From positions 23,671,621 to 23,735,620 of the forward strand of contig CM042179.1 in NCBI GenBank assembly GCA_023376005.1: DNA of 64,000 nt, in the 5' to 3' direction. The translations under genes were made by a program, and so were the position numbers. Below are positions 21,810 to 33,502 of the stretch, one piece after another (position 1 is the stretch's first letter; every line of letters starts with the position of its first letter). Under the pieces are notes generated by a model. It did not search any database. It worked only from the letters and a program-made list of their open reading frames with translations, and was not told the origin of the DNA. Origin of the DNA: Doryteuthis pealeii (taxonomy: Eukaryota > Mollusca > Cephalopoda > Myopsida > Loliginidae).

Positions 21810-22432
21810 TTAACTCTTAACATCCTGTTGAGAATTTTCTAAGTCCAGATAAGGATTCTTTAAGGATTTATCAACAAATGGCTAAAAATGGCCTTTTCAT
21901 TTAAAGTTACCTGTTATTTTCCTTAAATTAAAGACTTCTAAATATGTTTAATATTACATTTAAACAAAGTCTAGAGCCCCATTCCTATAAGGATTTATCA
22001 AAAAATGGCTAAAAATGGCCTTTTCATTTAAAGTTACTTGTTATTTCCCTTAAATTAAAGACTTCTAAATATGTTTAATATTACATTTAAACAAAGTCTA
22101 GAGCCCCATTGCTATAAGGATTTATCAAAAAATGGCTAAAAATGGCCTTTTCATTTAAAGTTACTTGTTATTTCCCTTAAATTAAAAGACTTCTAAATAT
22201 GTTTAATATTACATTTAAACAAAGTCTAGAGCCCCATTGCTATAAGGATTTATCAAAAAATGGCTAAAAATGGCCTTTTCATTTAAAGTTACCCGTTATT
22301 TACTGTAAATCAAAGACTTCTAAATATGTTTAATATTACATTTAAATAAAGGCTATCGTTTGGGGCAGATTAAGAAAACAAATGTGACTTCCGCCTGGGT
22401 GGATTGTGGCGGTATAGGACATTAAGAGTTAA
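21810..22432. mobile_element. TTAA-flanked element carrying an internal 127-bp satellite (copy 2)
   Basis: TTAA at both ends (21810-21813, 22429-22432) with inverted termini CTCTTAACATCC and GGACATTAAGAG. The interior has four units of the same satellite as 13930-14440, with the same boundary sequences ('aatgtgactt.cgcc.ggtgg' after the last unit). The shared architecture shows the array travelled inside the element. Confidence 0.82.
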
Positions 22433-22770
22433 AAAACTTTGGAATGATAATCATTCTTATATATTCTAATTACAGAAGGTATCTATTATATTGGTTGTGA
22501 TCCTAAAAAAAAGGTCGGAGAATTGACTGGCCAAAAATTATGGTAACAACAAGAGCAACACAAAGAATGAGTTCAGTTGTGTGACCAACACTTAGAATGA
22601 TAATGACTCTTCTCAAAATTACAAAAGGTACCTGCTATAATGTTGTACAACTGAAGAAGGTCAGAGAATTGACTGGACAAAACATTATAGTTAACAATGA
22701 AAGCAAGTAAATAATAATGAGATCAAATTCCAAAGAAAAACTGGAATGATAATAACTTTTCTCAAAATTA
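22432..22770 (+). repeat. Degenerate triplication
   Basis: 'ggaatgataat.a.tctt', 'agagaattgactgg.caaaa' and 'acaa.agcaa' recur in order three times with about 110-140-base spacing. Confidence 0.65.
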
Positions 22771-22774
22771 TAGA

Positions 22775-22960
22775 ACGAGCCACTTTAAAAAAAAAAAAAA
22801 ATAAAAAGACAAAATAAAGAAAACAAAATGAATAAATAAATAAATTTAAAAAAAAAAAACTTTAAAATTTTAAATGAAAAACATTGATGTTTCAGGACCT
22901 TTCTTTTTTTTTTTTTAATTTAGTTTTTTTTTTTTTTTTTTTTTTGTTAACTTTTTTGTT
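22775..22960. repeat. Poly(A)/poly(T)-rich stretch
   Basis: Runs of A, then AAATA-type, then long T runs; no gene. The opposing A and T tracts could pair. Confidence 0.9.
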
Positions 22961-23096
22961 ATTTCTTCAAAGAGTGAAAAAGGCAGAAAGTGGTCAGAGT
23001 TGGTGTGGGATTCTAAACATATGTACAATGTCTTACTAAGGTATGATCATTTTCATACTTAGATATTCACAGAGGTCAGTGTGTATGTTTGCATGC

Positions 23097-23097
<1 letters not shown>

Positions 23098-23142
<45 letters not shown>

Positions 23143-23197
23143 TGAGAAAGATAGAGAGGTGGAAAATACATGCACACACACATGCACGTGTATATAT

Positions 23198-23235
<38 letters not shown>

Positions 23236-23323
23236 GTATAATGAGCCAGAGAGACTAGTGGGATATTGATGCACACACCCACATATATACATGTGTATAT
23301 AAATATGCATGTTTATATGTATG

Positions 23324-23359
<36 letters not shown>

Positions 23360-23425
23360 AATCTATATATATGTATGTATGTATGTATATATATATAGTT
23401 TAATCTCTCTCTCTCTCTCTCTCTC

Positions 23426-23457
<32 letters not shown>

Positions 23458-23461
23458 CTAT

Positions 23462-23503
<42 letters not shown>

Positions 23504-23735
23504 ATTTAATCTATATATATATATATATATAGTTTAATCTATCTATATATATAGTTTATCTATCTATCTATATATATATATATATATATATAATATGCAT
23601 ATATATATATATATATATATATGCATACAGAAGGAGAGAGATAAAAACAGTAGATGTGTGTGTGTGCATGTATGTATATATCTACATATTCATGTATGTG
23701 TATATATATATATTCAGTGGTGCCTGCATAGCTAT
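23098..23735. repeat. Compound AT/CT/GT microsatellite block
   Basis: AT runs with a (CT)n segment near 23405-23427 and ATGT variants. Open frames here are repeat translations. Confidence 0.95.
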
Positions 23736-23924
23736 ATAGCTATTTTCATATATTAACTTTGTTTACACACACACATGTGTTTGTGGTAAGAAAACTTGAA
23801 AACTGATGATATTGTTACAATTACTTTATTTCCTCTTTTATCATATGAGCATTTTCGAACACAATTGACAGGTTTTGAAACACTGAAAAAGACACTGATA
23901 CTGTTGTTCTATTTATCCTATATG

Positions 23925-24092
23925 AATGTGTCGTGATGTTTTTTGAGAATGTGTCGTGACATTTAAAGAACTTTTGTGACTGAAATTTTTTATCAATTTG
24001 TGTTGTGAAGTTTTTCAATTTAAGAAATTTCAACCACAAAAGAAGTTCTCCTAATTTCTCAACCTGTTCACATAACATCACGACACATTCAC
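23925..24092. repeat. Small inverted repeat
   Basis: 'tgaatgtgtcgtgatgtt' at about 23925 is matched in reverse complement by 'aacatcacgacacattca' at about 24074. The intervening ~135 bases are AT-rich; perhaps a decayed MITE. Confidence 0.65.
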
Positions 24093-24279
24093 ATATGATA
24101 GATAGATCAGCTGTATCGGTATCTTTTTAGCATTTGAAAACTTTTCTGGTTGTGTTTGAAAATGATGAAGAGCGAAACATTACACAGGAATATAATACAA
24201 ATGTAACACCAACTTCAGTTTTCAGGTCATATTTCTTACCAGTTTGTTCAATATTATATCCAATACTTCTACCATACAT

Positions 24280-24592
24280 ACATATATATATATATGCACA
24301 AACACATACATACATAAAAGTTACATATTCATACATGTGTATCTTTTAGAAGATATATATATACATATATATGCATGTACCTATGGAAGTTACACACACA
24401 CACACTCACACATATATATATATTTATATCTATGGAAGTTACACACACGTATCTATATATATATATATATATATATATACACGTGTGTGTATATATATAT
24501 ATATGCACCCATGTGTCTTTATGTGTATATATATATATATAATATATATATATACAGGTATATATATATATATATACACACATACACCCATG

Positions 24593-24635
<43 letters not shown>

Positions 24636-24680
24636 GCATATATATGCTCCTATGTGTCTGTGTCTACATATATGTATGTT
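24280..24680. repeat. Compound AT/AC microsatellite block
   Basis: AT, AC and ATGC-containing runs with 'ctatggaagttacacac' duplicated near 24381 and 24430. Confidence 0.95.
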
Positions 24681-25299
24681 AAAGTTGCTACCCAAAAGTT
24701 CAGTTAATGCATGAAGTGTCTTTCTTTAAACAAGAAAAAAAACATTTATGAAAAAATATAGTTCTTTATTTCCTTGTGGTCAGATTTCCAGAGATTTCCA
24801 GAGATCTCTGAAATATCTGACAAGACAAAGAAACAATGACTAACATGACAGATGAACAAATTATTACATTCAAATTTACTGATCTTTTGTTGATGCTACA
24901 TCCTTTAATAATCAATAATTACTATTATTATTTTTTTTTCATGTATATCTTTTTCTAACTCTCCAAATTTCAACTTTCCCATCTCAAAGTCAAATAAAAA
25001 CTATACCTTAACCCTTTGTTTTACTAAGATAACACTAAGTTTTTTTTTTGTTTTCTTTTTTTGTTCTTATATATTACAAATAGAACAATAAAGTCTTTTT
25101 TTTCTTCTCGTATAAGCCAATACGTCAACTGAACTAATTTTCCTTCTACTTGTTATGTTTTCTTTTGTTTTATTATGGAAATAAACTTTTATTCTGAATA
25201 AAAAAAATCAAATGATTAGTGTTGTTTCTTTTCTTTTATCTAATTCAATAAATGTTATTGATATTTTATTTATTTTATTATATATAATGATATCATGTT

Positions 25300-25385
25300 A
25301 AGGCATGCTGGACACTGCAGAAGAAGGAAGGAAGGACAAACTCATAAGTGACATTCTCCTGTGGAAGCAAACTCATGGACCATTG
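25300..25385 (+). pseudogene. LINE 3' fragment
   Basis: 'ggcatgctggacactgcag' and 'aagtgacattctcctgtgga' match the 3' coding part of the LINE at 27045-27110. It directly precedes the 53-bp minisatellite. Confidence 0.7.
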
Positions 25386-25389
25386 CAGT

Positions 25390-26320
25390 AGTATTTTAGA
25401 TGGAACGTGTTCCTTTAATAGGCTATATTGTATCCTAAGGATCCTGCTATTTGTATCCAAAGGATCAATTTAGGATGGATCATGTTCCTTTGATAGCTTC
25501 TATTTGTATCCTAAGGATCATTTTAGGATGGATCATTGTCCTTTGGTAGCTGCTATTTGTATCCTAAGGATCAATTTAGGATGGATCATGTTCCTATTTG
25601 TATCCTAAGGATCATTTTAGGATGGATCATGTCCCTTTAATAGCTGCTATTTGTATCCTAAGGATCATTTTAGGATGGATCATTGTCCTTTGGTAGCTGC
25701 TATTTGTATCCTAAGGATCAATTTAAGATGGATCATGTTCCTTTGATAGCTTCTATTTGTATCCTAAGGATCATTTTAGCATGGATCATGTTCCTTTGAT
25801 AGCTGCTATTTGTATCCTAAGGATCATTTTAGGATGGATCATTGTCCTTTGGTAGCTGCTATTTGTATCCAAAGGATCAATTTAGGATGGATCATGTTCC
25901 TTTGATAGCTTCTATTTGTATCCTAAGGATCATTTTAGGATGGATCATGTCCCTTTAATAGCTGCTATTTGTATCCTAAGGATCATTTTAGGATGGATCA
26001 TTGTCCTTTGGTAGCTGCTATTTGTATCCTAAGGATCAATTTAGGATGGATCATGTTCCTTTGATAGCTGCTATTTGTATCCTGAGGATCATTTTAGGGT
26101 GGATCATGTTCCTTTGATAGATACTATTTGTATCCTAAGGATCATTTTAGGATGGACCATGTTCCTTTGATAGCTTCTATTTGTATCCGAAGGATCAATT
26201 TAGGATGGATCATATTCCTTTGATAGCTGCTATCTGTATCCTAAGGATCTTTTTATGATGGATCATGTTCCTTTGATAGCTGCTATTTGTATCCTAAGGA
26301 TCAATTTAGGATGGATCTAT
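25390..26320 (+). repeat. 53-bp minisatellite, about 16 copies
   Basis: The unit reads roughly 'tatttgtatcctaaggatca' then 'ttttaggatggatcatg' and 'ttcctttgatagctgc'. Starts at 25448, 25501 and 25554 give a 53-base period. Two higher-order variants alternate (catgttcctttgata, cattgtcctttggta). Each unit holds the palindrome 'tcctaagga'. Confidence 0.93.
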
Positions 26321-26389
26321 TTAACTTATAGATGGGACACTAACATTTTCCAAAAATTTATGTTTCTGGATTTCAGGACCAGTAGATAC

Positions 26390-27272
26390 ATTAGCAACAT
26401 ATATATTTATAATATGCCAAACTATGTACTCCGAACATCATTAGATACCATAAAAGAAAAAGGGTTTCACACTATTAAAGGCCAGAAGCAGGCGATATCC
26501 CACACAAACAGTCACAGATGCAGACCATGCTGATGACCTTGCACTTCTTGCAGATACACCAGCACAGGCTGAGTCACTGCTACATAGCTTGGAGGAGGCA
26601 GCCAAGAATGTCGGCCTCTATGTGAACTCTGGTAAAACAGAGTTCATGAGTTTCAAAAAGAAAGGAAACATCTCCACACTCAACGGCAAGCCTCTTAAGC
26701 CAGTAGAACAATTCACGTACCTAGGTAGGAATATCTCCTCCACAGAAAGCGATGTTAATACACGGATAGCAAAGGCATGGTCGGCCACAAATAGATTATC
26801 AGTCATATGGAGGTCCGATCTCCCAGACAAGCTGAAGTGACAGTTCTTCCAGGCTGTGGTTGTGTCGGTGCTGTTATATGGCTGCACCACCTGGACCCTA
26901 ACGAAGCATCTTGAGAATAAGCTAGATGGGAGCTGCACAAGAATGCTGCATGCAGTCTTGAACAAGTCGTGGAAACAGCACCACACAAGGAAGCAGCTGT
27001 ACGGACACCTGCCCCCCCATCTCACAAACTATCCGTGTGAGACGGACAAGGCATGCAGGACACTGCAAGCAAGGATGAGCTCATAAGCAACGTTCTCCTG
27101 TGGAAGCCAACACATGGACATGCAAGTGTGTGGCGCCCAGCAAGGACCTACATTGACCAGCTATGTGAAGATGCTGGCTGCTCTGCAGAGGGCCGCCCAG
27201 GTGCAATGAATGATAGGGAAGGTTGGCGAGAGATTGTCATGGATATCCGTGCTGCATGCGTGACATGATGAT
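26390..27272 (+). pseudogene. Non-LTR retrotransposon reverse transcriptase, C-terminal half, broken
   Basis: Reads NYVLRTSLDTIKEKGF, a frameshift near 26480, then [54 protein letters not shown] and [20 protein letters not shown]. After a stop (TGA 26838-26840) it continues FFQAVVVSVLLYGCTTWTLT and NKSWKQHHTRKQLYGHLPP. A later frame gives DELISNVLLWKPTHGHASVW and REGWREIVMDIRAACVT with a stop. The polymerase box normally written YADD reads HADD at 26526-26537. It is a decayed, 5'-truncated LINE; copies of its tail occur at 1160, 25300 and 28745. Confidence 0.92.
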
Positions 27273-27692
27273 GATGATTGTGTTGATCTGGAGGAGAATC
27301 CAGTCTAGTGTTGTTACTATTGGAAAATACATTGTTAGTTTGTTCGTTTAACCAGTGTGTACCCATGATTAGGGGAGTTTATTTTATCAATGTCCTGCCA
27401 GTATTTCTCTTCTGTATTTATGTTAATTTTCATTATTGTTGTAATATTTAGTCAGGGTTTACTTCCTAGGGGAAGTATCCTCATGTCCGATACTGACAAA
27501 CCCCTGTACACTGACACTTGAGGTTGTGTCTAGTAGGTTTTCCAATTCTCTCCATAAGTAATTTGTATGTATGTGTATATGTATGTACAGTCTTGTGTAC
27601 ACACATACATAAATTATTTGTATAAAAATTCATGTATATGTTATGCACATAAATTATACATGTGAATAATTAACTAATATTGAAATATATAT

Positions 27693-27937
27693 AAGTCGTC
27701 GGGGCGGCCTAAAGTCAGTATCAGCCAGTCAGCAAGTGAGTCTATCCCCTTTTCAATAGCGCTAGACCAAGGAGATTGTTTTGGCATCTGAGGTGGAGTG
27801 CCACACCTACCATCAGCTCCTTACTTTACCATACAGATCCCTGTGCTACTCATATGCTGAGTTGGTGAGGACCAGTATTGAACTAGGAACCTTGTGATTT
27901 CTAGCCAAACGCTCTACCAACTGAGCTAACCCGGCCG
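27693..27937 (-). mobile_element. SINE-A copy
   Basis: Full body and tRNA-like head (reverse GGCCGGGTTAGCTCAGTTGG), followed at once by (AT)n 27938-27967 and a SINE-B. Confidence 0.9.
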
Positions 27938-27968
27938 GAAATATATATATATATATTATATATATATA

Positions 27969-28245
27969 CACCAACCCCTCCACATGAACTGGATGTGACA
28001 CAAGGTCAATTTTTAAGCGGAGTTTAACAGATTTGGATTTAGAGTTTTCCTTCTCCTAGACTGGTTACCTAGCCAAGGGTTAACCCAGTCCGCCCTACTA
28101 TTAACTCATAAGCTGGAGAGAGAGTAGTTGGATTCATACTTTTCCCAAGGGTATTAGCACTATGTGAAATGCAAATAGTCCAGGATTTGAACTCGGGTAG
28201 ATGAGTCCATTTCCTACGACTCTAGCCTTTACACCACGCACCCCA
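27969..28245 (-). mobile_element. SINE-B copy
   Basis: Begins 'ccaacccctccacatgaac' beside (AT)n and ends with the reverse tRNA-like head 'gactctagcctttacacca'. Confidence 0.88.
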
Positions 28246-28744
28246 ACTAATATTGAAATATAGGGGTAGCCAAAATTTCCCCTGTTCCCCTCCCCCTCTA
28301 TGAATTCAACAAAATTCAGAAAAAAGACTTAACCTAATCTTTGCTGTATTTTGAAGAGAAAGGATTTAAAAAATCATATGAAAAAATTATTTGATTTAAA
28401 ATCTTTGAAACAGGAGAATTTTGTAAATCAAAATTTGTATCTGGTAAAATGGCATATTCTTGCTGCTTTTTTCTCTGGCAAATGTACTCTTTAACATGGT
28501 CTTATTTTATTATTGTGATTAAGAAATTCATAGAAAAAATGTTATATGTAATTTTAGGCTCCGTTCTTAAGGAAAAAAACGTTAAGTGATAATTTACAGT
28601 TTGAAATCGCTTATAAAAGTTTTAAAAAAGGGGGGGGGTGGTGCTGTCATTCGGGAATTTGGCTATACCTATTGAAATATTTCTTGTGAGGTGCTGCTTC
28701 CAGGATCTTTCAAGACAGAAAAACTGACCGATTACAAAATAAAA

Positions 28745-28995
28745 CCTCAAGCTTGACCACTTGCCTCTTATCACACAAACAAGACATGCTGGCTTCTGAA
28801 GGATGAACTCATAAGTGACATTCTCCTGTAGACAACTACGCATACTGTAGGCTGACCAGTAAAAACCTACATCAATCAGCTCTGTGCATATTCTAGATGT
28901 GGTACAGAAGACTTCTCATGGGCGATGATTGATAGGAACAGTTGGAGAGAGAGTCATGGATATCAGTGCAACCTGATAATGATTGAAATATTTGA
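28745..28995 (+). pseudogene. LINE 3' fragment (family of 26390-27272)
   Basis: 'ggatgaactcataagtgaca', 'acctacatcaatcagctctg' and 'gagagagagtcatggatatc' parallel 27060-27265. No open frame. Confidence 0.75.
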
Positions 28996-29221
28996 CAGTT
29001 AATAATGAAATAAACTTTTCCCCTTCTCCTAAACTGGTTGGGAGGAAGTGAAAGTGAAAGTAGAATTATAACACTTTTGAAGGATCATACCAGTTTTGCC
29101 ATGTATACTCTCATGGTCAGTGGCATACTATTTTATATCATAGGCACAAAAGAACCAACCTTGATTTTCGTTTTTCATTCATTCAAAGATTAACATTGAA
29201 ACTATATAATTTTGGGAGTTA

Positions 29222-29505
29222 GTATGCATTTTTATAGTAAAAATCATTTCCAATGCATTTTTATAGTAAAATCATTTCCAATGAATTTTTATAGTAAAAA
29301 TAATTTCCAATGCATTTTTATAGTAAAAATAATTTCCAATGCATTTTTATAGTAAAAATAATTTCCAATGCAATTTTATAGTAAAAATAATTTCCAATGC
29401 ATTTTTATTGTAAAAATCATTGTCCAATACATTTTCATAGTACAAATCATTTCCAATGCATTTTTATAGTAAAAATCATTTCCAATGCATTTTTATAGTA
29501 AAATA
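29222..29505 (+). repeat. About 29-bp tandem array, about 10 copies
   Basis: 'catttttatagtaaaaat' followed by 'aatttccaatg' or 'catttccaatg' repeats from 29225 to 29505. Confidence 0.92.
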
Positions 29506-29894
29506 AACAAAGAAAAAAGAGTTTTTTCTCATTTTCACAAATTTCTATCACAGAAATATTTGATTTTGAAAAGTTGCTTATATTTTTTTTTCAAATATAT
29601 AGAAAAATTACAACAAAAGACATCCTGATTTTAAAAATCTACCAAAATTCAACTAATTATTAGATTTCAATAACATTTTCAGAACTTGGGAATGTATTTT
29701 TGCAAGTGGCATTTTTTCATAAAAACATTGTGAAAATATTTTTGGAATTAGTTTTTGCTTAATCTTTATCATTGTTATTTTATTATTATTTTAATCATTA
29801 TTCTCCTGAAAGGTCAATACTGTCTTTCTGAATTTTCTTCCTTTAAATGGCCGCCTACTTTGGCTTGATAGATATCACCACTTCTGGATCCAAT

Positions 29895-30115
29895 ATGAAG
29901 GTCAGCTGAAAAGTTCATGGGCTAACCAAGACACTCTCATGGAATGTGACCAATAAGATATATTTATCAACATAGTCCCCCTTGGCGGTCCATACACGGA
30001 TTCCATCAGTGTTGTAGTGTCTGGATCCTATTAGTCAAAAAAATTTGTCAGCAGATATGGCGTATTTATATGAATTTTTAAACCCACCCTGGTTTGTATG
30101 TATGTATGTATGTAT
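29895..30115. mobile_element. Mariner-like MITE (family M2)
   Basis: One end reads 'gtcagctgaaaagttcatgg'; the other 'tttttaaacccaccctgg'. It shares 'ggaatgtgacca' and 'cttggcggtccatac' with 30390-30645 and 40853-41045. The GGGTGG...CTGAAAAGTT terminus resembles mariner TIRs. The interior vaguely resembles a transposase tail, so this may be an internally deleted mariner. Confidence 0.6.
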
Positions 30116-30162
30116 GTATACACTAGTGTCAGCTGAAAAGTTCATAGTCTGACCACGATAAA

Positions 30163-30388
30163 GTAAAGTCGACATGGTGGCCTAATGTCGGTATCAACCA
30201 TACAGCGAAAGAGTCTATCCCCTTTTCACAAACGCTAGATAATGGACATTATTTTAGCGTCTGAGGTGGAGCGCCACACATACTATCAGCTCTTCACTTT
30301 ACTGCACAGATCTCTGTGCTACTCATATGCTGAGCTGGCGAGGGCCGGTATCAAATCAGGAAACTTGCAATTCCTTGGCAAGTGATAC
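30163..30388 (-). mobile_element. SINE-A copy, head truncated
   Basis: Has the usual body ('tatccccttttca', 'gtggagcgccacacatac', 'ctgagctggcgagggccgg') but ends in 'aattccttggcaagtgata', losing the outer tRNA-like head. It sits between two M2 elements. Confidence 0.85.
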
Positions 30389-30389
30389 T

Positions 30390-30648
30390 CACATGGAATG
30401 TGACCAAATGAGGTCTATTTTTCAATATATTGGTATGGTAGTAGCAGATATTTTGACAATTTAATCATCTTGTGACATAGCAACACTAACCAAGATATTC
30501 TCCTGGAATGTGACCAAATGAGGTCTATTTTTCAACATAGTCTTCCTTGCAGTCCACATACTTTTTCCATCGGCTTGGATCCCAATATTATCATCAACAA
30601 CAGATATGATGTCATCACATAAACTTTTCAGCCCACTGTTGTATGTAC
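30390..30648 (-). mobile_element. Mariner-like element M2, with possible transposase C-terminal remnant
   Basis: A reverse-strand frame reads LKSLCDDIISVVDDNIG and KSMWTARKTMLKNRPHLVTF. The + strand ends 'cataaacttttcagcccac', the mariner-type terminus. The internal block 'ccaaatgaggtctatttttc' is duplicated. Transposase identity is an inference from terminal position and weak similarity only. Confidence 0.5.
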
Positions 30649-30797
30649 ATGTTTGGTCAATGCTTTTTAAACTATGGATCACAACCTCAAATGGGGTTGC
30701 AGAGTGAAATATTGGGATCATGATAATTAAACACTTGAATTTTAGTTTATAAGTTATATATAATGCTGGATTGCTCCAACATGAACAGCATATTCTC

Positions 30798-30980
30798 CAT
30801 TCTCTGTGAGATTTAAAGATGTCTGCAGGAGAGCTATGAGGATATACAATATTGACACAAACATGTGGGAGGTAGATGCAAAAAATACAGCGGCCTGGCA
30901 CCTCAATGTTAAGCAAGGCAAGGAGGGGGGTGAGACAGAGAGGAGAGTAGACTCAACAGCAAAGACCATGCGGTTTGAGC
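30798..30980 (+). pseudogene. LINE C-terminal fragment
   Basis: Reads RFKDVCRRAMRIYNIDTNMW then EVDAKNTAAW and ETERRVDSTA, matching the conserved RYKDVCKR...GID...WE..A LINE tail. Mirrored by the reverse-strand copy at 31310-31510. Confidence 0.8.
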
Positions 30981-31224
30981 CAACCTTCACAGAACACGTC
31001 AGTCCTGCATGCCATTTAGGTTGAAACTGACTTAACTAAGTCAAATCACATGACGTGCAAAATTCCTGCTTCTGTATTTTTCCACAGAAACCTGCACGTC
31101 TACGTTCTGATTTGAAACCCAATTATTCTACAGGTGTTTATCAATATGCAACACTAGTTATTATTATTGGATCCTTTCCATCCACTAAGGACGATGGAGT
31201 AGTGTCCAAAATGAAAAATAAAAA

Positions 31225-31645
31225 TTTTATCTGCATCTGCACAAGTGACTCAGCAGGCCAATTCTTGAGTGACAGTCTTTGGTGCACTGAATGCACATAA
31301 ACTGTGATGCTTTCTGGGGCTGCTGGCTTTTCTCTCTCTTTCTGGCTTTCTTTTCTGTCAAGGCTACTCTCCTCTCTGCCTCACATCTCTCCGTGCCTTG
31401 CTTAACGTTGAGGCACCAGGCCGCTCTATTTTTTTGCATCTACCTCCCACATGTTTGTGTCAATATGGCTTGTCCTCATAACTCTTTTGCAGACATCTTT
31501 AAATCGTAGGCGTGGTCTACCAACCCATCGGGAGCCTTTTGCTAATTCGCCGTACAAAAGATCTTTTGTGATGCGTCCATTTTCCATTCTCCTGACATGT
31601 CCAAGCCAATGAAGGCACCTCTCACAGAGAATGGAGAACATGGAA
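31225..31645 (-). pseudogene. LINE C-terminal fragment, reverse strand, with zinc-finger-like end
   Basis: The upstream frame reads RCLHWLGHVRRMENGRITKD then LLYGELAKGSRWVGRPRLRF and KDVCKRVMRTSHIDTNMWEV. The downstream frame ends FMCIQCTKDCHSRIGLLSHL, a CCHH-like motif typical of these LINE tails. There is a frame break between the two. Confidence 0.85.
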
Positions 31646-32132
31646 ACACAAGTGCAGTTACAATGTATGCATTTTCAGTGTAGTTTGTTGATTGTGTTCA
31701 TCTTAATATGAATAACAATTTATCTTATTTATGTTCTTGTTTTTTTTTTTTGTTTGTTTGTTTTTTTTACTTTGGTTTATTTTTTGGACTTAAAACAAAT
31801 CCTTAAACTACTTTTATTTTGACAAATGATATAACTACTTTTTTATATAAGTATATTGTTCAAAAAAAAAAAAAAAAAAAAAAATAATGATTTATGTATT
31901 TATTTGTATGTTTTATTTCCTATTTAATACCTGGGGTCGAAAAAAAATCTTGTGATGAAAAATGGGGTCATGAATGAAAAAACGTTTAAGAAGCATTGTG
32001 TTAGATGGTAGTAGTAGATATTCTGACTATCTGATCATCTTGTGACATAGTAACATTCATACCAGTACACCGTATCCTATGCTTACAAGAGTACAGGTCC
32101 CCCAAAGAGGATATACAGTATATCAATATTGG

Positions 32133-32338
32133 GGTTATTTCCTATAAGTCTAACATAAACAAAGGGAACCACTCTTGACTGATAAATTATTTATTTATTT
32201 TCCTATTAAACTAACCCTAACCCTAAATCCTAACCCTAACCCAGTCTTCTTTTTTCCTAGTAGATCAATAAATAAATAAATAATTTATTAGTCAAGAGTG
32301 GTTCCCCTTTGTTTATGTTAGAGTTATAGGAAATAACC
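32133..32338. mobile_element. Fold-back element T1 with telomeric core (copy a)
   Basis: Long complementary arms: left 'gttatttcctataagtcta' through 'ccactcttgactgataaatt', right the reverse complement. The core holds CCCTAA repeats ('aaccctaaccctaa', 'taaccctaaccc') beside 'ttcctagtagatcaat'. 206 bases. Confidence 0.85.
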
Positions 32339-32574
32339 AATATTGGGGTCTAAGTACTGTTGATACATTCTTTATTTTAGTACCTCTGTATGTATTGGTC
32401 TGTATCATACAACTGCTACTGTAAAGGCAACAGTATTAATGCCACAAAAGAAAGCCTTCATCAGATGTTGACCCTTGGGTCAGACATTTCAGGTTTCAGG
32501 GCTGAAGTATCATTACCACTAACATAGGGCATACCAGCAGTACCTTACAATAACACAAGGCTTTGCTTTAAATT

Positions 32575-33150
32575 ACAGGGTGGGTGAGTTGGTTGGTTTG
32601 TTGGATTTTCCAGCATATCAATCCCTCTTGGGTTATTTTATGCTGAAGATCTTTTTTTTTGGGGGGGGGGTTCATTCTATGGCTGTTTTTTGTGCAGGTG
32701 CAATCAGATCTATAAAACCCATAGATGGGACCCTAACAGGTACTAACACTTTGGGTCAGAGAGGACCTAGGAGTAATAGAAATGAAGAGGTACTCCACAC
32801 TCCCCAGAGGTACAAAAATTGGAACCTCACGACTAGATGAAATTTAATGTCATACCTAGCATATGAAGCCCCTCGGCCACCACTTTCTAGCACATATATG
32901 ATAAAAAAGGTTGTGGCTTTGCTATAAGAGCAGTACAGTCAGGACATATAGTGTTTGATATGACCTGCTGATTAATATGAGTGGGCCTCTCCAGCCAGCC
33001 ATCTAGCCCAAATTAGGGCCAAAGTTGAGTGTTGCATGTCATGGACTGTTTGGCCACCAGGATTCCATCCTTAAGTATCATGGGTCACCATCCACAACCA
33101 ACACATTCATATGGACGGCTAGCTATTCTCTCCACACCTGACATGTCCAC
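32575..33150 (+). repeat. Dispersed repeat R5, longest copy
   Basis: Landmarks: 'gggttattttatgctg', 'cccatagatgggaccctaac', 'actccacactccccag', 'ttctagcacatatatgataa', 'gactgtttggccaccagga'. Related copies at 9115-9620, 15890 (-), 34375 (-), 40470, 46030, 49790 and 57010. Unknown class; could be a LINE untranslated region. Confidence 0.7.
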
Positions 33151-33502
33151 TTTTCTAATGGCTACAACAAATACCTTGACGCCTTCGCGTTTCAAGATGT
33201 CAGCTTGCTTTGTGGTCCCAAGAAGATTGTTCGATTTGCCGTTAGTTATAACAATGGCAATATTGACTATGTGTGGCCTGGCTCCATATCAGTAAGTGAA
33301 TGAGAATCTCCTGACAAAGTTCAAGCCACATTTGGGGGTTGGGGTCTTATCCCTCTGCTGAGATGCAGGTAGCATATTCTACAGCCTCAGCCGACAGGGC
33401 TGGGTGTGTACCAGATCTATGCATATTTAGAGCGTTATTTTATATATATAATTTTATTTTCTATCGTGACACTGAAATAGGTTTGTATTATTTTCATTTT
33501 TC

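Larger units (their letters stand above)
30658..31998. mobile_element. hAT-like non-autonomous element with nested LINE pieces
   Basis: Inverted termini CAATGCTTTTTAAAC (30658) and GTTTAAGAAGCATTG (ending 31998); candidate 8-base flanks TGTTTGGT and TGTTAGAT match at 6 of 8. Terminal 'ggatcacaacc' and 'tgaccccat' resemble the ends of many hAT elements. No hAT transposase is seen; the interior holds two inverted LINE fragments (30798-30975 and 31225-31645). Confidence 0.65.

Noticed and set aside
25390..26320. CRISPR-like array
   Set aside because: Units are contiguous 53-bp tandem repeats without unique spacers, in an animal genome with no cas genes.
32200..32245. Chromosome end or large interstitial telomere
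   Set aside because: Only a few TTAGGG/CCCTAA units, always within palindromic elements; no array.
33029..33295. 88-codon + frame after R5
   Set aside because: The start lies in R5 and no conserved motif is seen; treated as chance.
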